Positions 8,574 to 15,839 of a DNA stretch of 64,000 bases are shown in pieces. The notes beneath the pieces were generated by a model, which had not been told where the DNA came from, made no database searches, and saw nothing but the letters and a program-made list of their open reading frames with translations. Position 1 is the stretch's first letter; every line of letters starts with the position of its first letter. Source of the stretch: Sphingomonadales bacterium. Lineage in GTDB: Bacteria > Bacteroidota > Bacteroidia > Flavobacteriales_D > Crocinitomicaceae. Where the stretch lies: assembly GCA_016872115.1 (NCBI GenBank), contig VHBC01000002.1:62001-126000 (forward strand), given 5' to 3'. Position numbers and translations under genes: made by a program.

Positions 8574-10046
8574 ATGACACTCACCAGTACTCTCAAATTA
8601 TTTGGCTTGGGTCTTCTAGGAGGTACCCTACCATTGGCTACTTACGTCGTCATCCAACATAACAGTAGCCGCCTTTCAGATCAAGTCATCGACGGCAACC
8701 GTCGCGCGCACATCCAACAAGTCGATTACCAAGGGGTTCCGCAAGGCTTAGACTTCACTGCGGCAGCAGAAAGCACCGTACATTCAGTGGTCCATATCAC
8801 CACCAAAGTGGTTCAAACCACTTTCCAACGCGATCCTTTTCAAGAATTTTTCTATGGCCCAGGCGCAGGTGGCCGCGAATTTAAGCAATACGGCGCCGGA
8901 GCAGGTTCCGGGGTTATTGTCTCCTCGCAAGGCTATATCGTTACCAATAACCACGTCATTGAAAATGCAAGTGAAATCGAAGTCATCCTCAACGATAACT
9001 CGAAATATGCTGCCAAAGTAGTTGGTGCCGACCCCTCTACAGACATTGCCGTGCTTAAAATTGAAGGCAATAACTTCCCCTCCATTCCAATTGGCAATTC
9101 CGACGACCTTAAAATTGGCGAATGGGTTTTGGCTGTTGGCAACCCATTTAACCTCACTTCTACCGTTACCGCAGGAATTGTCTCGGCTAAAGCGCGCAAC
9201 ATCAATTTACTATCTGAGCGCAATTCTAAAGATGTTGTGCCGATCGAATCATTTATTCAAACAGATGCAGCAGTGAATCCAGGCAACAGCGGAGGTGCAC
9301 TCGTTAACACCCGCGGAGAGCTCATTGGCATCAATACCGCCATTGCCTCGCAAACAGGTTCTTATGCAGGTTACTCTTTCGCTGTACCTGTAAATTTGGT
9401 TGATAAAGTCATGCGAGACCTCATCGATTTTGGTATTGTTCAACGTGGTTATCTCGGTGTTCAAATCTCTGATGTTTCCCAAGAAATCAAAGAGAAAAAT
9501 AAACTTCCTGACCTCAAAGGTGTATTTATCGCCAAAATTGTAGAAGGTGGTTCTGCCGAAAAGGCCGGCCTCAAAGACGGCGATGTCATTCTAAAAATTG
9601 GTAGCAAAGAAGTCAATTCAGTTGCAGCACTACAAGAAGAAATAGGCAAGCGCCGCCCTGGCGATAAAGTAACTCTAAGCGTGCGTCAAAAAGACGGCGA
9701 TATAATTACCAAAGACCTCGTTTTGCGAAACCAAGACGGCGAAACGCAATTACTCTCCAAAGAAGAAATTAGTAAAAATTACGCACTTGGGGCGACCTTC
9801 GTTGAGCTCACTGAGAAAGAGAAAAAAGAACTCAATATCAACTATGGTGTAAAGATCAAAACCATTAATACCGGCAAGCTCAAATCGATAGGTTTAACTG
9901 AAGGCATCATTATTGTAAAAGTCAACAACGAACCCATTGAAACCGTCGAACAACTCACCTCCAAACTGAGTGGCGTGAACCGCGGTATCCTATTAGAAAT
10001 CATGGATGAAACAGGTAAAAGAGACTACCGAGGCCTTGGTTTATAA
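8574..10046 (+). CDS. Periplasmic serine protease/chaperone of the HtrA/Deg family
   Basis: A 490-residue trypsin-like protease with two PDZ domains, acting in the periplasm on misfolded envelope proteins. Seen: an N-terminal membrane/signal segment (about residues 7-27), the catalytic triad His127 (TNNHVIE), Asp157 (PSTDIAVLKI) and Ser239 (NPGNSGGAL), and two PDZ domains (about residues 285-390 with YLGVQI, and 400-490). Its own promoter lies in the gap it shares with divergent dapF. It is followed by rpoD after 162 bp. It could equally be labelled DegP or DegQ. Confidence 0.94.
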   Translation: MTLTSTLKLFGLGLLGGTLPLATYVVIQHNSSRLSDQVIDGNRRAHIQQVDYQGVPQGLDFTAAAESTVHSVVHITTKVVQTTFQRDPFQEFFYGPGAGGREFKQYGAGAGSGVIVSSQGYIVTNNHVIENASEIEVILNDNSKYAAKVVGADPSTDIAVLKIEGNNFPSIPIGNSDDLKIGEWVLAVGNPFNLTSTVTAGIVSAKARNINLLSERNSKDVVPIESFIQTDAAVNPGNSGGALVNTRGELIGINTAIASQTGSYAGYSFAVPVNLVDKVMRDLIDFGIVQRGYLGVQISDVSQEIKEKNKLPDLKGVFIAKIVEGGSAEKAGLKDGDVILKIGSKEVNSVAALQEEIGKRRPGDKVTLSVRQKDGDIITKDLVLRNQDGETQLLSKEEISKNYALGATFVELTEKEKKELNINYGVKIKTINTGKLKSIGLTEGIIIVKVNNEPIETVEQLTSKLSGVNRGILLEIMDETGKRDYRGLGL

Positions 10047-10080
10047 TGCCTCGACACCTAAAATTAGTTGCGTTGAAAAA

Positions 10081-10102
10081 GTTAAGAACTCGTTAATAAC
10101 TC
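10081..10102. repeat. Tandem 11-bp repeat upstream of rpoD
   Basis: GTTAAGAACTC (10081-10091) is followed directly by GTTAATAACTC (10092-10102), 10 of 11 identical. It lies about 110 bp before the rpoD ATG, in the htrA-rpoD gap. It may be a regulator site; function is unknown. Confidence 0.45.
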
Positions 10103-10208
10103 AGCCAAAAAAGCCTTGTTCAGATTTTTTTATCCCTAATTTTCGGCGTTACTTTGCTTCACTACCAAAAGTCGAACATTACAACGTTAATCAAGTACAG
10201 ATCCGCGC

Positions 10209-11075
10209 ATGAGACAGTTAAAAATTACCAAATCCATCACCAACAGAGAAAGTCAATCTCTAGATAAATACCTCCAAGACATCGGTCGTGAAGAACTCAT
10301 CACCGCAGAGGAAGAAGTAGAACTCGCACGCCGCATCAAGGCCGGAGACCAAAAAGCACTCGAGAAACTCACCAGAGCCAATCTTCGCTTTGTGGTTTCT
10401 GTAGCTAAGCAATACCAAAATCAAGGCCTTACCCTTCCTGACCTCATCAACGAAGGAAACCTTGGCCTGATCAAAGCGGCTCAAAAATTTGATGAAACAC
10501 GCGGATTCAAATTCATCTCTTATGCTGTTTGGTGGATTCGTCAGTCTATTCTTCAGGCTTTGGCTGAACAAGCACGTATTGTACGTTTACCATTGAACCA
10601 AGTAGGCTCGCTCAATAAAATCAACAAAGCATTTTCTCGCCTCGAGCAAGAGTTCGAACGCCCACCAAGTGCCGAAGAATTGGCCGAAGCACTAGAAGTT
10701 CCAGAAGACAAAATCAAAGAAAGCCTCAATGTATCTGGTCGCCATGTATCCATGGATGCTCCGCTTACTACCAACGACGACGGCGGCACCCTCATGGACG
10801 TCATGGCCAACCAAGACTCACCGCGTACCGACCACATGCTCATGGCTGAATCGCTACAAAAAGAAATTGAGCGCTCACTCAGTACCCTTACCGACAAAGA
10901 ACGCGAAATCATCCGTTTGTTTTTTGGAATCGGCATGAACCACGGTCTTACCCTCGAAGAAATTGGCGCCAAATTCAACCTTACAAGAGAGCGCGTCCGA
11001 CAAATCAAAGAGAAGGCCATTCGCCGTCTTCGTCACACCTCTCGAAACAAGCTTTTGAAGTCATATCTAGGCTAA
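10209..11075 (+). CDS. rpoD: Primary RNA polymerase sigma factor (RpoD/SigA)
   Basis: The 288-residue vegetative sigma factor of Bacteroidota, which lacks region 1.1 and the non-conserved region of proteobacterial sigma-70. Seen: region 1.2 ([19 protein letters not shown]), region 2 with [35 protein letters not shown] and the -10-binding [15 protein letters not shown], region 3 ([14 protein letters not shown]), and region 4 with the helix-turn-helix [21 protein letters not shown]. In this phylum it recognises TAnnTTTG at -7, which agrees with the promoters found across this window. It ends in a strong terminator. A TTACTTTG at 10149-10156 is a possible -7 element. Confidence 0.96.
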   Translation: MRQLKITKSITNRESQSLDKYLQDIGREELITAEEEVELARRIKAGDQKALEKLTRANLRFVVSVAKQYQNQGLTLPDLINEGNLGLIKAAQKFDETRGFKFISYAVWWIRQSILQALAEQARIVRLPLNQVGSLNKINKAFSRLEQEFERPPSAEELAEALEVPEDKIKESLNVSGRHVSMDAPLTTNDDGGTLMDVMANQDSPRTDHMLMAESLQKEIERSLSTLTDKEREIIRLFFGIGMNHGLTLEEIGAKFNLTRERVRQIKEKAIRRLRHTSRNKLLKSYLG

Positions 11076-11082
11076 CATATCG

Positions 11083-11115
11083 AAGGCTACCTACTTGTGG
11101 GTAGCCTTTTTCTTT
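11083..11115 (+). terminator. Rho-independent terminator after rpoD
   Basis: A 9-bp stem AAGGCTACC (11083-11091) / GGTAGCCTT (11100-11108) with an 8-nt loop, followed by T-rich sequence interrupted by one C. It lies 7 bp after the rpoD stop. Confidence 0.85.
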
Positions 11116-11153
11116 TCATCAGCAAACAATAATTAACATCAATCAACAACAAA

Positions 11154-12599
11154 ATGGAAACCAAAGACGGTTATGAAAAAGAGCTCAATCTCCACATCGA
11201 ACGAGAAAGAGCAGCAGTAAAGCTGCAAAGCAAAGTCGGCGAACTACTCTACGACAAAGGAATCGAACTGGTGCTTTTTAGAAATCACCTCACTGACATC
11301 ACGATTTCAGAAATTCTTAACTTACACGAATACGCCAAACAGGTCGTCAACAAACCAATTGACGTCTTTACCACAGCGGCGCTAGCAGAAACCCTAATGA
11401 CACTCGATATTCCGGCATCGAAACTAGATATCGGCTTACTTGCAAGCGAATGGCTCGCAGGTCACACAGAACAGAATGGCATGGCGCGTTTTTTAATGGA
11501 AAAACTCGGTGGACTCCAGACACCACAAATAATTGAACCGCGAGATGTCGTTTTATACGGCTTTGGTCGTATAGGCCGTTTGGCTGCCCGCGAGCTCATC
11601 AAACAAGCAGGTAAAGGTCAACAATTACGTTTGCGTGCTATTGTTACACGCGGCTCCTCGGATGCAGACATCATCAAGCGTGCCTCCTTATTGCGCAACG
11701 ACTCCGTTCACGGTGCCTTCAAAGGATCTGTCATTGAAGATATTGCCAATAAAAGCCTTATCATCAATGGTCAAATTGTCCACATGATCGATGCAGCCGA
11801 CCCTGAAGACATAGATTATACTGCGTATGGTATCCAAAATGCCCTCATCATTGACAACACAGGCGTGTTTACCAATCGCGAGGCGCTTTCACGCCATTTG
11901 CAAGCCAAAGGCATAGGTAAAGTCTTGCTCACGGCGCCAGGAAAAGAAATTCCGAATGTTGTTTATGGTATAAATCAGGGAACGCTCGATGTCGAAAATG
12001 AGAACATTTTTTCTGCTGCATCTTGTACCACCAATGCCATCTCTCCTATTTTAAAGGTGGTTAACGACCATTTTGGTGTTGTAAAAGGCCATATTGAAAC
12101 CGTTCATGCCTATACCAATGACCAAAACTTACTCGACAACATGCACAAAAAACCGCGTCGTGGCCGTTCGGCGGCGGTCAATATGGTCATTACTTCCACT
12201 GGAGCAGGTTCTGCAGTAACAAAAGTAATTCCTGAACTCAAAGACAAGCTTACAGCAAATGCGGTGCGCGTTCCTACACCAAATGGCTCTTTGGCTATCC
12301 TAAGTCTCGAACTCGAAAAGACCGTTGATGTCGCACAAATCAATGCGGCCATTAAAGATGCTGCCCTTCATGGTGAACTGGTTAATCAGATTTACTATTC
12401 TTTTGATCCGGAATTGGTATCGTCGGACATCATTGGCAATACCTGCTGTAGTGTTTTTGACTCCAATGCGAGCATTGTATCTGTAGATGGTAAAAATGTA
12501 GTTCTCTACGCCTGGTACGACAACGAATTTGGTTACACCAAACAGGTAATTCGTATGGCCAAATACATTACCCAAGTACGCAGGGCTATTTATTATTAA
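11154..12599 (+). CDS. Glyceraldehyde-3-phosphate dehydrogenase, long form
   Basis: A 481-residue GAPDH with about 130 extra N-terminal helical residues before the Rossmann fold, a form known in Bacteroidota and some proteobacteria. Seen: the nucleotide-binding GFGRIGR (136-142), catalytic Cys291 in SAASCTTNAISP, His318 in THE VHAYTND context, and the C-terminal WYDNEFGY. At the end of the second strand the sequence reads AIVTRG, with no acidic residue where NAD-specific enzymes carry Asp, so NADP use is plausible but inferred. It is translationally coupled to cmk through TAATG. Gluconeogenic or biosynthetic direction is possible if a second GAPDH exists elsewhere. Confidence 0.92.
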   Translation: METKDGYEKELNLHIERERAAVKLQSKVGELLYDKGIELVLFRNHLTDITISEILNLHEYAKQVVNKPIDVFTTAALAETLMTLDIPASKLDIGLLASEWLAGHTEQNGMARFLMEKLGGLQTPQIIEPRDVVLYGFGRIGRLAARELIKQAGKGQQLRLRAIVTRGSSDADIIKRASLLRNDSVHGAFKGSVIEDIANKSLIINGQIVHMIDAADPEDIDYTAYGIQNALIIDNTGVFTNREALSRHLQAKGIGKVLLTAPGKEIPNVVYGINQGTLDVENENIFSAASCTTNAISPILKVVNDHFGVVKGHIETVHAYTNDQNLLDNMHKKPRRGRSAAVNMVITSTGAGSAVTKVIPELKDKLTANAVRVPTPNGSLAILSLELEKTVDVAQINAAIKDAALHGELVNQIYYSFDPELVSSDIIGNTCCSVFDSNASIVSVDGKNVVLYAWYDNEFGYTKQVIRMAKYITQVRRAIYY

Positions 12600-13279
12600 T
12601 GACAAAAAAAATCACCATAGCAATTGACGGTTATGCGGCTTGCGGTAAAAGCACCCTAGCAAAAGCGCTCGCCCAAGCACTCAATTATACTTTTATTGAC
12701 TCCGGCGCGATGTATCGCGCCGTTGCTTTTTATTGCCTTGAGAAGCAGTTTGTTGACAACCAAGGTGTTATTCAAAAAAAACAACTAGAGAAATTCCTCA
12801 GCGAGATCGAGATAGAAATGACACCCGATCAAAGAATCTTTTTGAATAAACAGGATATTACAGACGCCATTCGCACGCCGCGGGTGGCCAACGTAGTATC
12901 ACAGGTGGCCACTATTAAGAGCGTTCGAAGTAAATTAGTAGAACTCCAACATGCAATGGGCAAAAACGGAGGAATCGTAATGGATGGCCGAGATATCGGA
13001 ACCGTAGTATTCCCTGATGCCGAACTTAAAATTTTTGTAACTGCAAGTACCGAAGTACGAACGGCAAGAAGACTTGCAGAATTAAATGCAACAGGAGCGC
13101 ATGTTGCTGCAAACGAAGTCACAAAAAATTTACTCGAACGAGACTATCTTGATAGTACCAGATTAGAGAGTCCGCTCAAGCAAGCTGCAAATGCAATTGT
13201 ACTCGACACCACTTATCTTAGTAGAGAAGAGCAATTGCAATGGGCACTTGAGCGCGTAAGGCTACTCATAACCAATTAA
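12599..13279 (+). CDS. cmk: Cytidylate kinase
   Basis: A 226-residue CMP/dCMP kinase of pyrimidine nucleotide salvage and DNA precursor supply. Seen: the P-loop GYAACGKSTLAKALA near residue 10, FIDSGAMYRAV, the NMP-binding region (TPRVANVVSQVATIKSVR), MDGRDIGTVVFPDA, and the LID segment RRLAEL...ERDYLDSTR. The ATG overlaps the GAPDH stop (TAATG). Its 3' end overlaps the convergent DUF2891 gene by 18 bp. Confidence 0.95.
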   Translation: MTKKITIAIDGYAACGKSTLAKALAQALNYTFIDSGAMYRAVAFYCLEKQFVDNQGVIQKKQLEKFLSEIEIEMTPDQRIFLNKQDITDAIRTPRVANVVSQVATIKSVRSKLVELQHAMGKNGGIVMDGRDIGTVVFPDAELKIFVTASTEVRTARRLAELNATGAHVAANEVTKNLLERDYLDSTRLESPLKQAANAIVLDTTYLSREEQLQWALERVRLLITN

Positions 13280-14377
13280 GGCAAATACAGAGAAGGAAGA
13301 CAACCAGTGGTCAATGTCGTAATTGCCCTTTCCAATGCTTTCTTGAGCGTAATCCCACATATCATTCATGGCTTTTACCCAAGCTGCTTTGGTTGCCGCA
13401 TCAAGACTTTCAGCTGGCAAGGTTTTGAGCATGCCATTCAAACACCAAATACGGTTGAGGTGGTAGCCATCCCAATGTGATTCATAGCCGTCATGTTTGT
13501 CGGTTTTCTTGATTTGTAAATCTTTTACGGCTGTTTGCGTTTCGAATAATCCAGGCGCAAAACCTTTAACCCACTTGAGGTATTCTTCTGGAGTATAAAC
13601 CTTGCGCATAAGATCTGTAACCAGTAAAGAAGCAGACATGAAATCGTATTCAAAAGGTTCGGCTCTCAGTGGCGCTTTGGTCATTTTACCGTAGTAGCGT
13701 TTGCTTGCTTTCAATGCTACTTTTAAGAGGTCTTGGTCTCCGAAAGTACGGGCGTAGTCTATGGCAAACGACAAATTGAGCGATGGTGCATCGTGAGAAC
13801 CAGACAATTCAACGGCTTTCATGTCTTTCCATATGACTTGGGCGGCAGCGGCACACAAACGGTGCAATGGACCCAAATTTTCTAACCAACGTGCTGCATC
13901 TGTGTCGTCCCAGCGGGCTAATTCATCGGCAACTTTGAGCAACCAACCTTGACCATATGGAAATTCGAAGATGTAGCGCTCTTTGTTGGTTTCAAAATAT
14001 TTGTATTCTTGACGAATGTTTTCTTCACTAAAGCTTTCCTCTAATTTGGCACGAATTGCTGCTGCTTCTGGAAGATCGGGATAAGTTTTAAGGATTTTAA
14101 TAAGCGCCCAGTGGTTATGCACAGCACTGTGCCAGTCGTAACAGCCATAAAATGCGGGCCAAATATCCGTTGGTGTTTGGGTATCGCCGGGCTGTCGCAA
14201 TGCCTGGTAGTAATAGTGAGGAGTCGGTTTAGCCGTACAATCCAATGAAAGTTTCGCAAAATAAGAGGCACCTTGTTCAGACAAGGTATAACGGCCATCT
14301 GATGAGGTAGTAACAAGTTGTGCAAAAAGCACCTGAACGCTAATAAGCGCCATAAAAAGGAATGAAAATTTAAGCAT
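13262..14377 (-). CDS. Exported DUF2891 family protein
   Basis: A 371-residue exported protein. Seen: a signal peptide (MLKFSFLFMALISVQVLFAQ) and the DUF2891 signature PAFYGCYDWHSAVHNHWALIK, followed by FEFPYGQGWLLKVADEL and SGSHDAPSLNLSFAIDYAR. The helical repeats and clustered Trp/His/Asp residues resemble an (alpha/alpha)6-barrel, which hints at a glycan-acting enzyme, but no activity is established for the family. The frame is open to 14419, inside the upstream membrane-protein gene; ATG 14377, 13 bp after that gene's stop, gives a proper signal peptide and is used. It probably shares a transcript with the membrane protein. Confidence 0.85.
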   Translation of the reverse strand: MLKFSFLFMALISVQVLFAQLVTTSSDGRYTLSEQGASYFAKLSLDCTAKPTPHYYYQALRQPGDTQTPTDIWPAFYGCYDWHSAVHNHWALIKILKTYPDLPEAAAIRAKLEESFSEENIRQEYKYFETNKERYIFEFPYGQGWLLKVADELARWDDTDAARWLENLGPLHRLCAAAAQVIWKDMKAVELSGSHDAPSLNLSFAIDYARTFGDQDLLKVALKASKRYYGKMTKAPLRAEPFEYDFMSASLLVTDLMRKVYTPEEYLKWVKGFAPGLFETQTAVKDLQIKKTDKHDGYESHWDGYHLNRIWCLNGMLKTLPAESLDAATKAAWVKAMNDMWDYAQESIGKGNYDIDHWLSSFSVFALIGYE

Positions 14378-14390
14378 GGGTAAATTAAAA

Positions 14391-15758
14391 TTAAGATTGT
14401 ACCGGTTTTTTGAATCCATTCTTTAAAATCGATAAAGATTCTGTGCCGATGCCCACAATGGAGACAATATTAAGTGGGAATTCGAGGAGTACATGAGAAA
14501 AACTCAAGAAAAATAGCAAACTAAGACCCAAGGAGTAGTCATAGGTATAAAAAACAGAGGAAGCTATCCAGACCAACATGACTAAAATAAAACGCACCTT
14601 TGGTACTTTATGCCAACGGATGATTTCAGTTTTACTAAACCAATTAAGGTAATGATACAAGTATGCGAATGCAATAAAACGCATGAGCATAATGCCAACC
14701 TCTGAAAAATAGATGAGAGCATCTGTCTCTTTTTTCGTGCGCGACTTCATGACTTTTCGCGGCAGCGCTTCAAAACGGTATTCGTTGATATTTTTTATGT
14801 AGCGACTCGAGGTATCAAAGAAATACAAAAGATGGTCGTATTGAAATTGAGGTGCTAAATTGGCCGTATTGATTGGCATAGGCTTGACAACAAATGGACG
14901 CTTTGCGATTTGTGACAGAGAGTCTACGTGCGCATCAAAGGCAATGGTGTCTATGATTCCCTGTCGTAAAAAGTAATTTTTATTGCCTTCTTTGGTAATG
15001 ATATCTAGGTATTCTTTGTTGGTGAGTTTTTGCTCTTCAATGAGCTCAAAATGATCCAAAATGAGGTAATTGGTGTTGTAAAAGCCGTCACCTTTGGCGT
15101 AATAGGCATCTTTTCCAAATTTGGACAAAAAAGTATTTTTAGTATCGACAGGCAAACTAAACACTAATAGAAGAGGTACAGCAACAAAACCAACCATTTG
15201 CCAAAGTCCAGACTTACTTCGGGACTTCAGCGCACCGTAAAGCATAAATAAACCCGTAAAGACATAGACGTGAATAAGGGTTGGAATAAGCGCAGTTAGA
15301 GCAAAAACGGTAGTGCTTTCGGCATTGGCCTCAGCTCTGTCTGGACTTAGCCAACCGGCTACAAAAACATAAAGTAAAAAAATGGATAACAATTTGATCC
15401 ATAAACTTTTAACCAATGCAAATAGAATAGAGGCAAATAAGGCAAAAACCAATAACTTGTCAAAAAGATTCATCTCGACAAAATAGTCGTATACATCTTT
15501 GCTGAAGCCGAAGTCTTTGGCAAATGCGGCATAGGAAAGTAAAACACCGACTATCAGTAGTACGAGGAAGTCCCATTTACCTTTGGCAAAATATTGACGG
15601 TCGTGGAGCCAGCTGATTTCGGTGAGGTAATGCAAAGGACCTAAATAAGCATAGGCCAACAAGAAAGTCTCAAAAGGAAAATAATAGGCCAATACCGCTG
15701 TTATCAGCATGAGGCCAACATTGAGGTAATTGATGCGATCTTCTTTTAGCAGGTTCAT
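14391..15758 (-). CDS. Polytopic membrane protein of unknown function
   Basis: A 455-residue integral membrane protein that I do not recognise. Seen: about nine to ten hydrophobic segments, a hydrophilic stretch around residues 210-330 that is probably periplasmic, and two histidine motifs near membrane segments at opposite ends of the protein: GPLHYLTEISWLHDRQYF (near residue 40) and SFSHVLLEFPLNIV (near residue 425). Such paired His motifs in helices are seen in metal-dependent membrane enzymes such as carotenoid oxygenases of the Brp/Blh type, but overall similarity to those is not apparent. It precedes the DUF2891 gene on the same strand. Confidence 0.7.
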   Translation of the reverse strand: MNLLKEDRINYLNVGLMLITAVLAYYFPFETFLLAYAYLGPLHYLTEISWLHDRQYFAKGKWDFLVLLIVGVLLSYAAFAKDFGFSKDVYDYFVEMNLFDKLLVFALFASILFALVKSLWIKLLSIFLLYVFVAGWLSPDRAEANAESTTVFALTALIPTLIHVYVFTGLFMLYGALKSRSKSGLWQMVGFVAVPLLLVFSLPVDTKNTFLSKFGKDAYYAKGDGFYNTNYLILDHFELIEEQKLTNKEYLDIITKEGNKNYFLRQGIIDTIAFDAHVDSLSQIAKRPFVVKPMPINTANLAPQFQYDHLLYFFDTSSRYIKNINEYRFEALPRKVMKSRTKKETDALIYFSEVGIMLMRFIAFAYLYHYLNWFSKTEIIRWHKVPKVRFILVMLVWIASSVFYTYDYSLGLSLLFFLSFSHVLLEFPLNIVSIVGIGTESLSILKNGFKKPVQS

Positions 15759-15779
15759 TGTTAGCTATTTTAGTTCTTA

Positions 15780-15787
15780 CAAAAATA
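15780..15787 (-). promoter_or_regulatory. -7 element (TATTTTTG) of the membrane-protein gene
   Basis: A perfect TAnnTTTG, 21 nt before ATG 15758. A TTG at 15804-15806 on the same strand is a candidate -33 element with a 16-bp spacer. Confidence 0.55.
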
Positions 15788-15839
15788 AGCAAAGCACTAG
15801 GAGCAAAAAAATGATATTGCTCATTTATTTTGAAGGCTT

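Noticed and set aside
10006-10212. 68-residue ORF between htrA and rpoD
   Set aside because: It overlaps htrA, has no recognisable features, and the region looks like a promoter and leader.
15800-15826. Possible terminator hairpin after parC (GAGCAA...TTGCTC)
   Set aside because: The stem is only about 6 bp with an 11-nt loop and no following T run on the parC strand.
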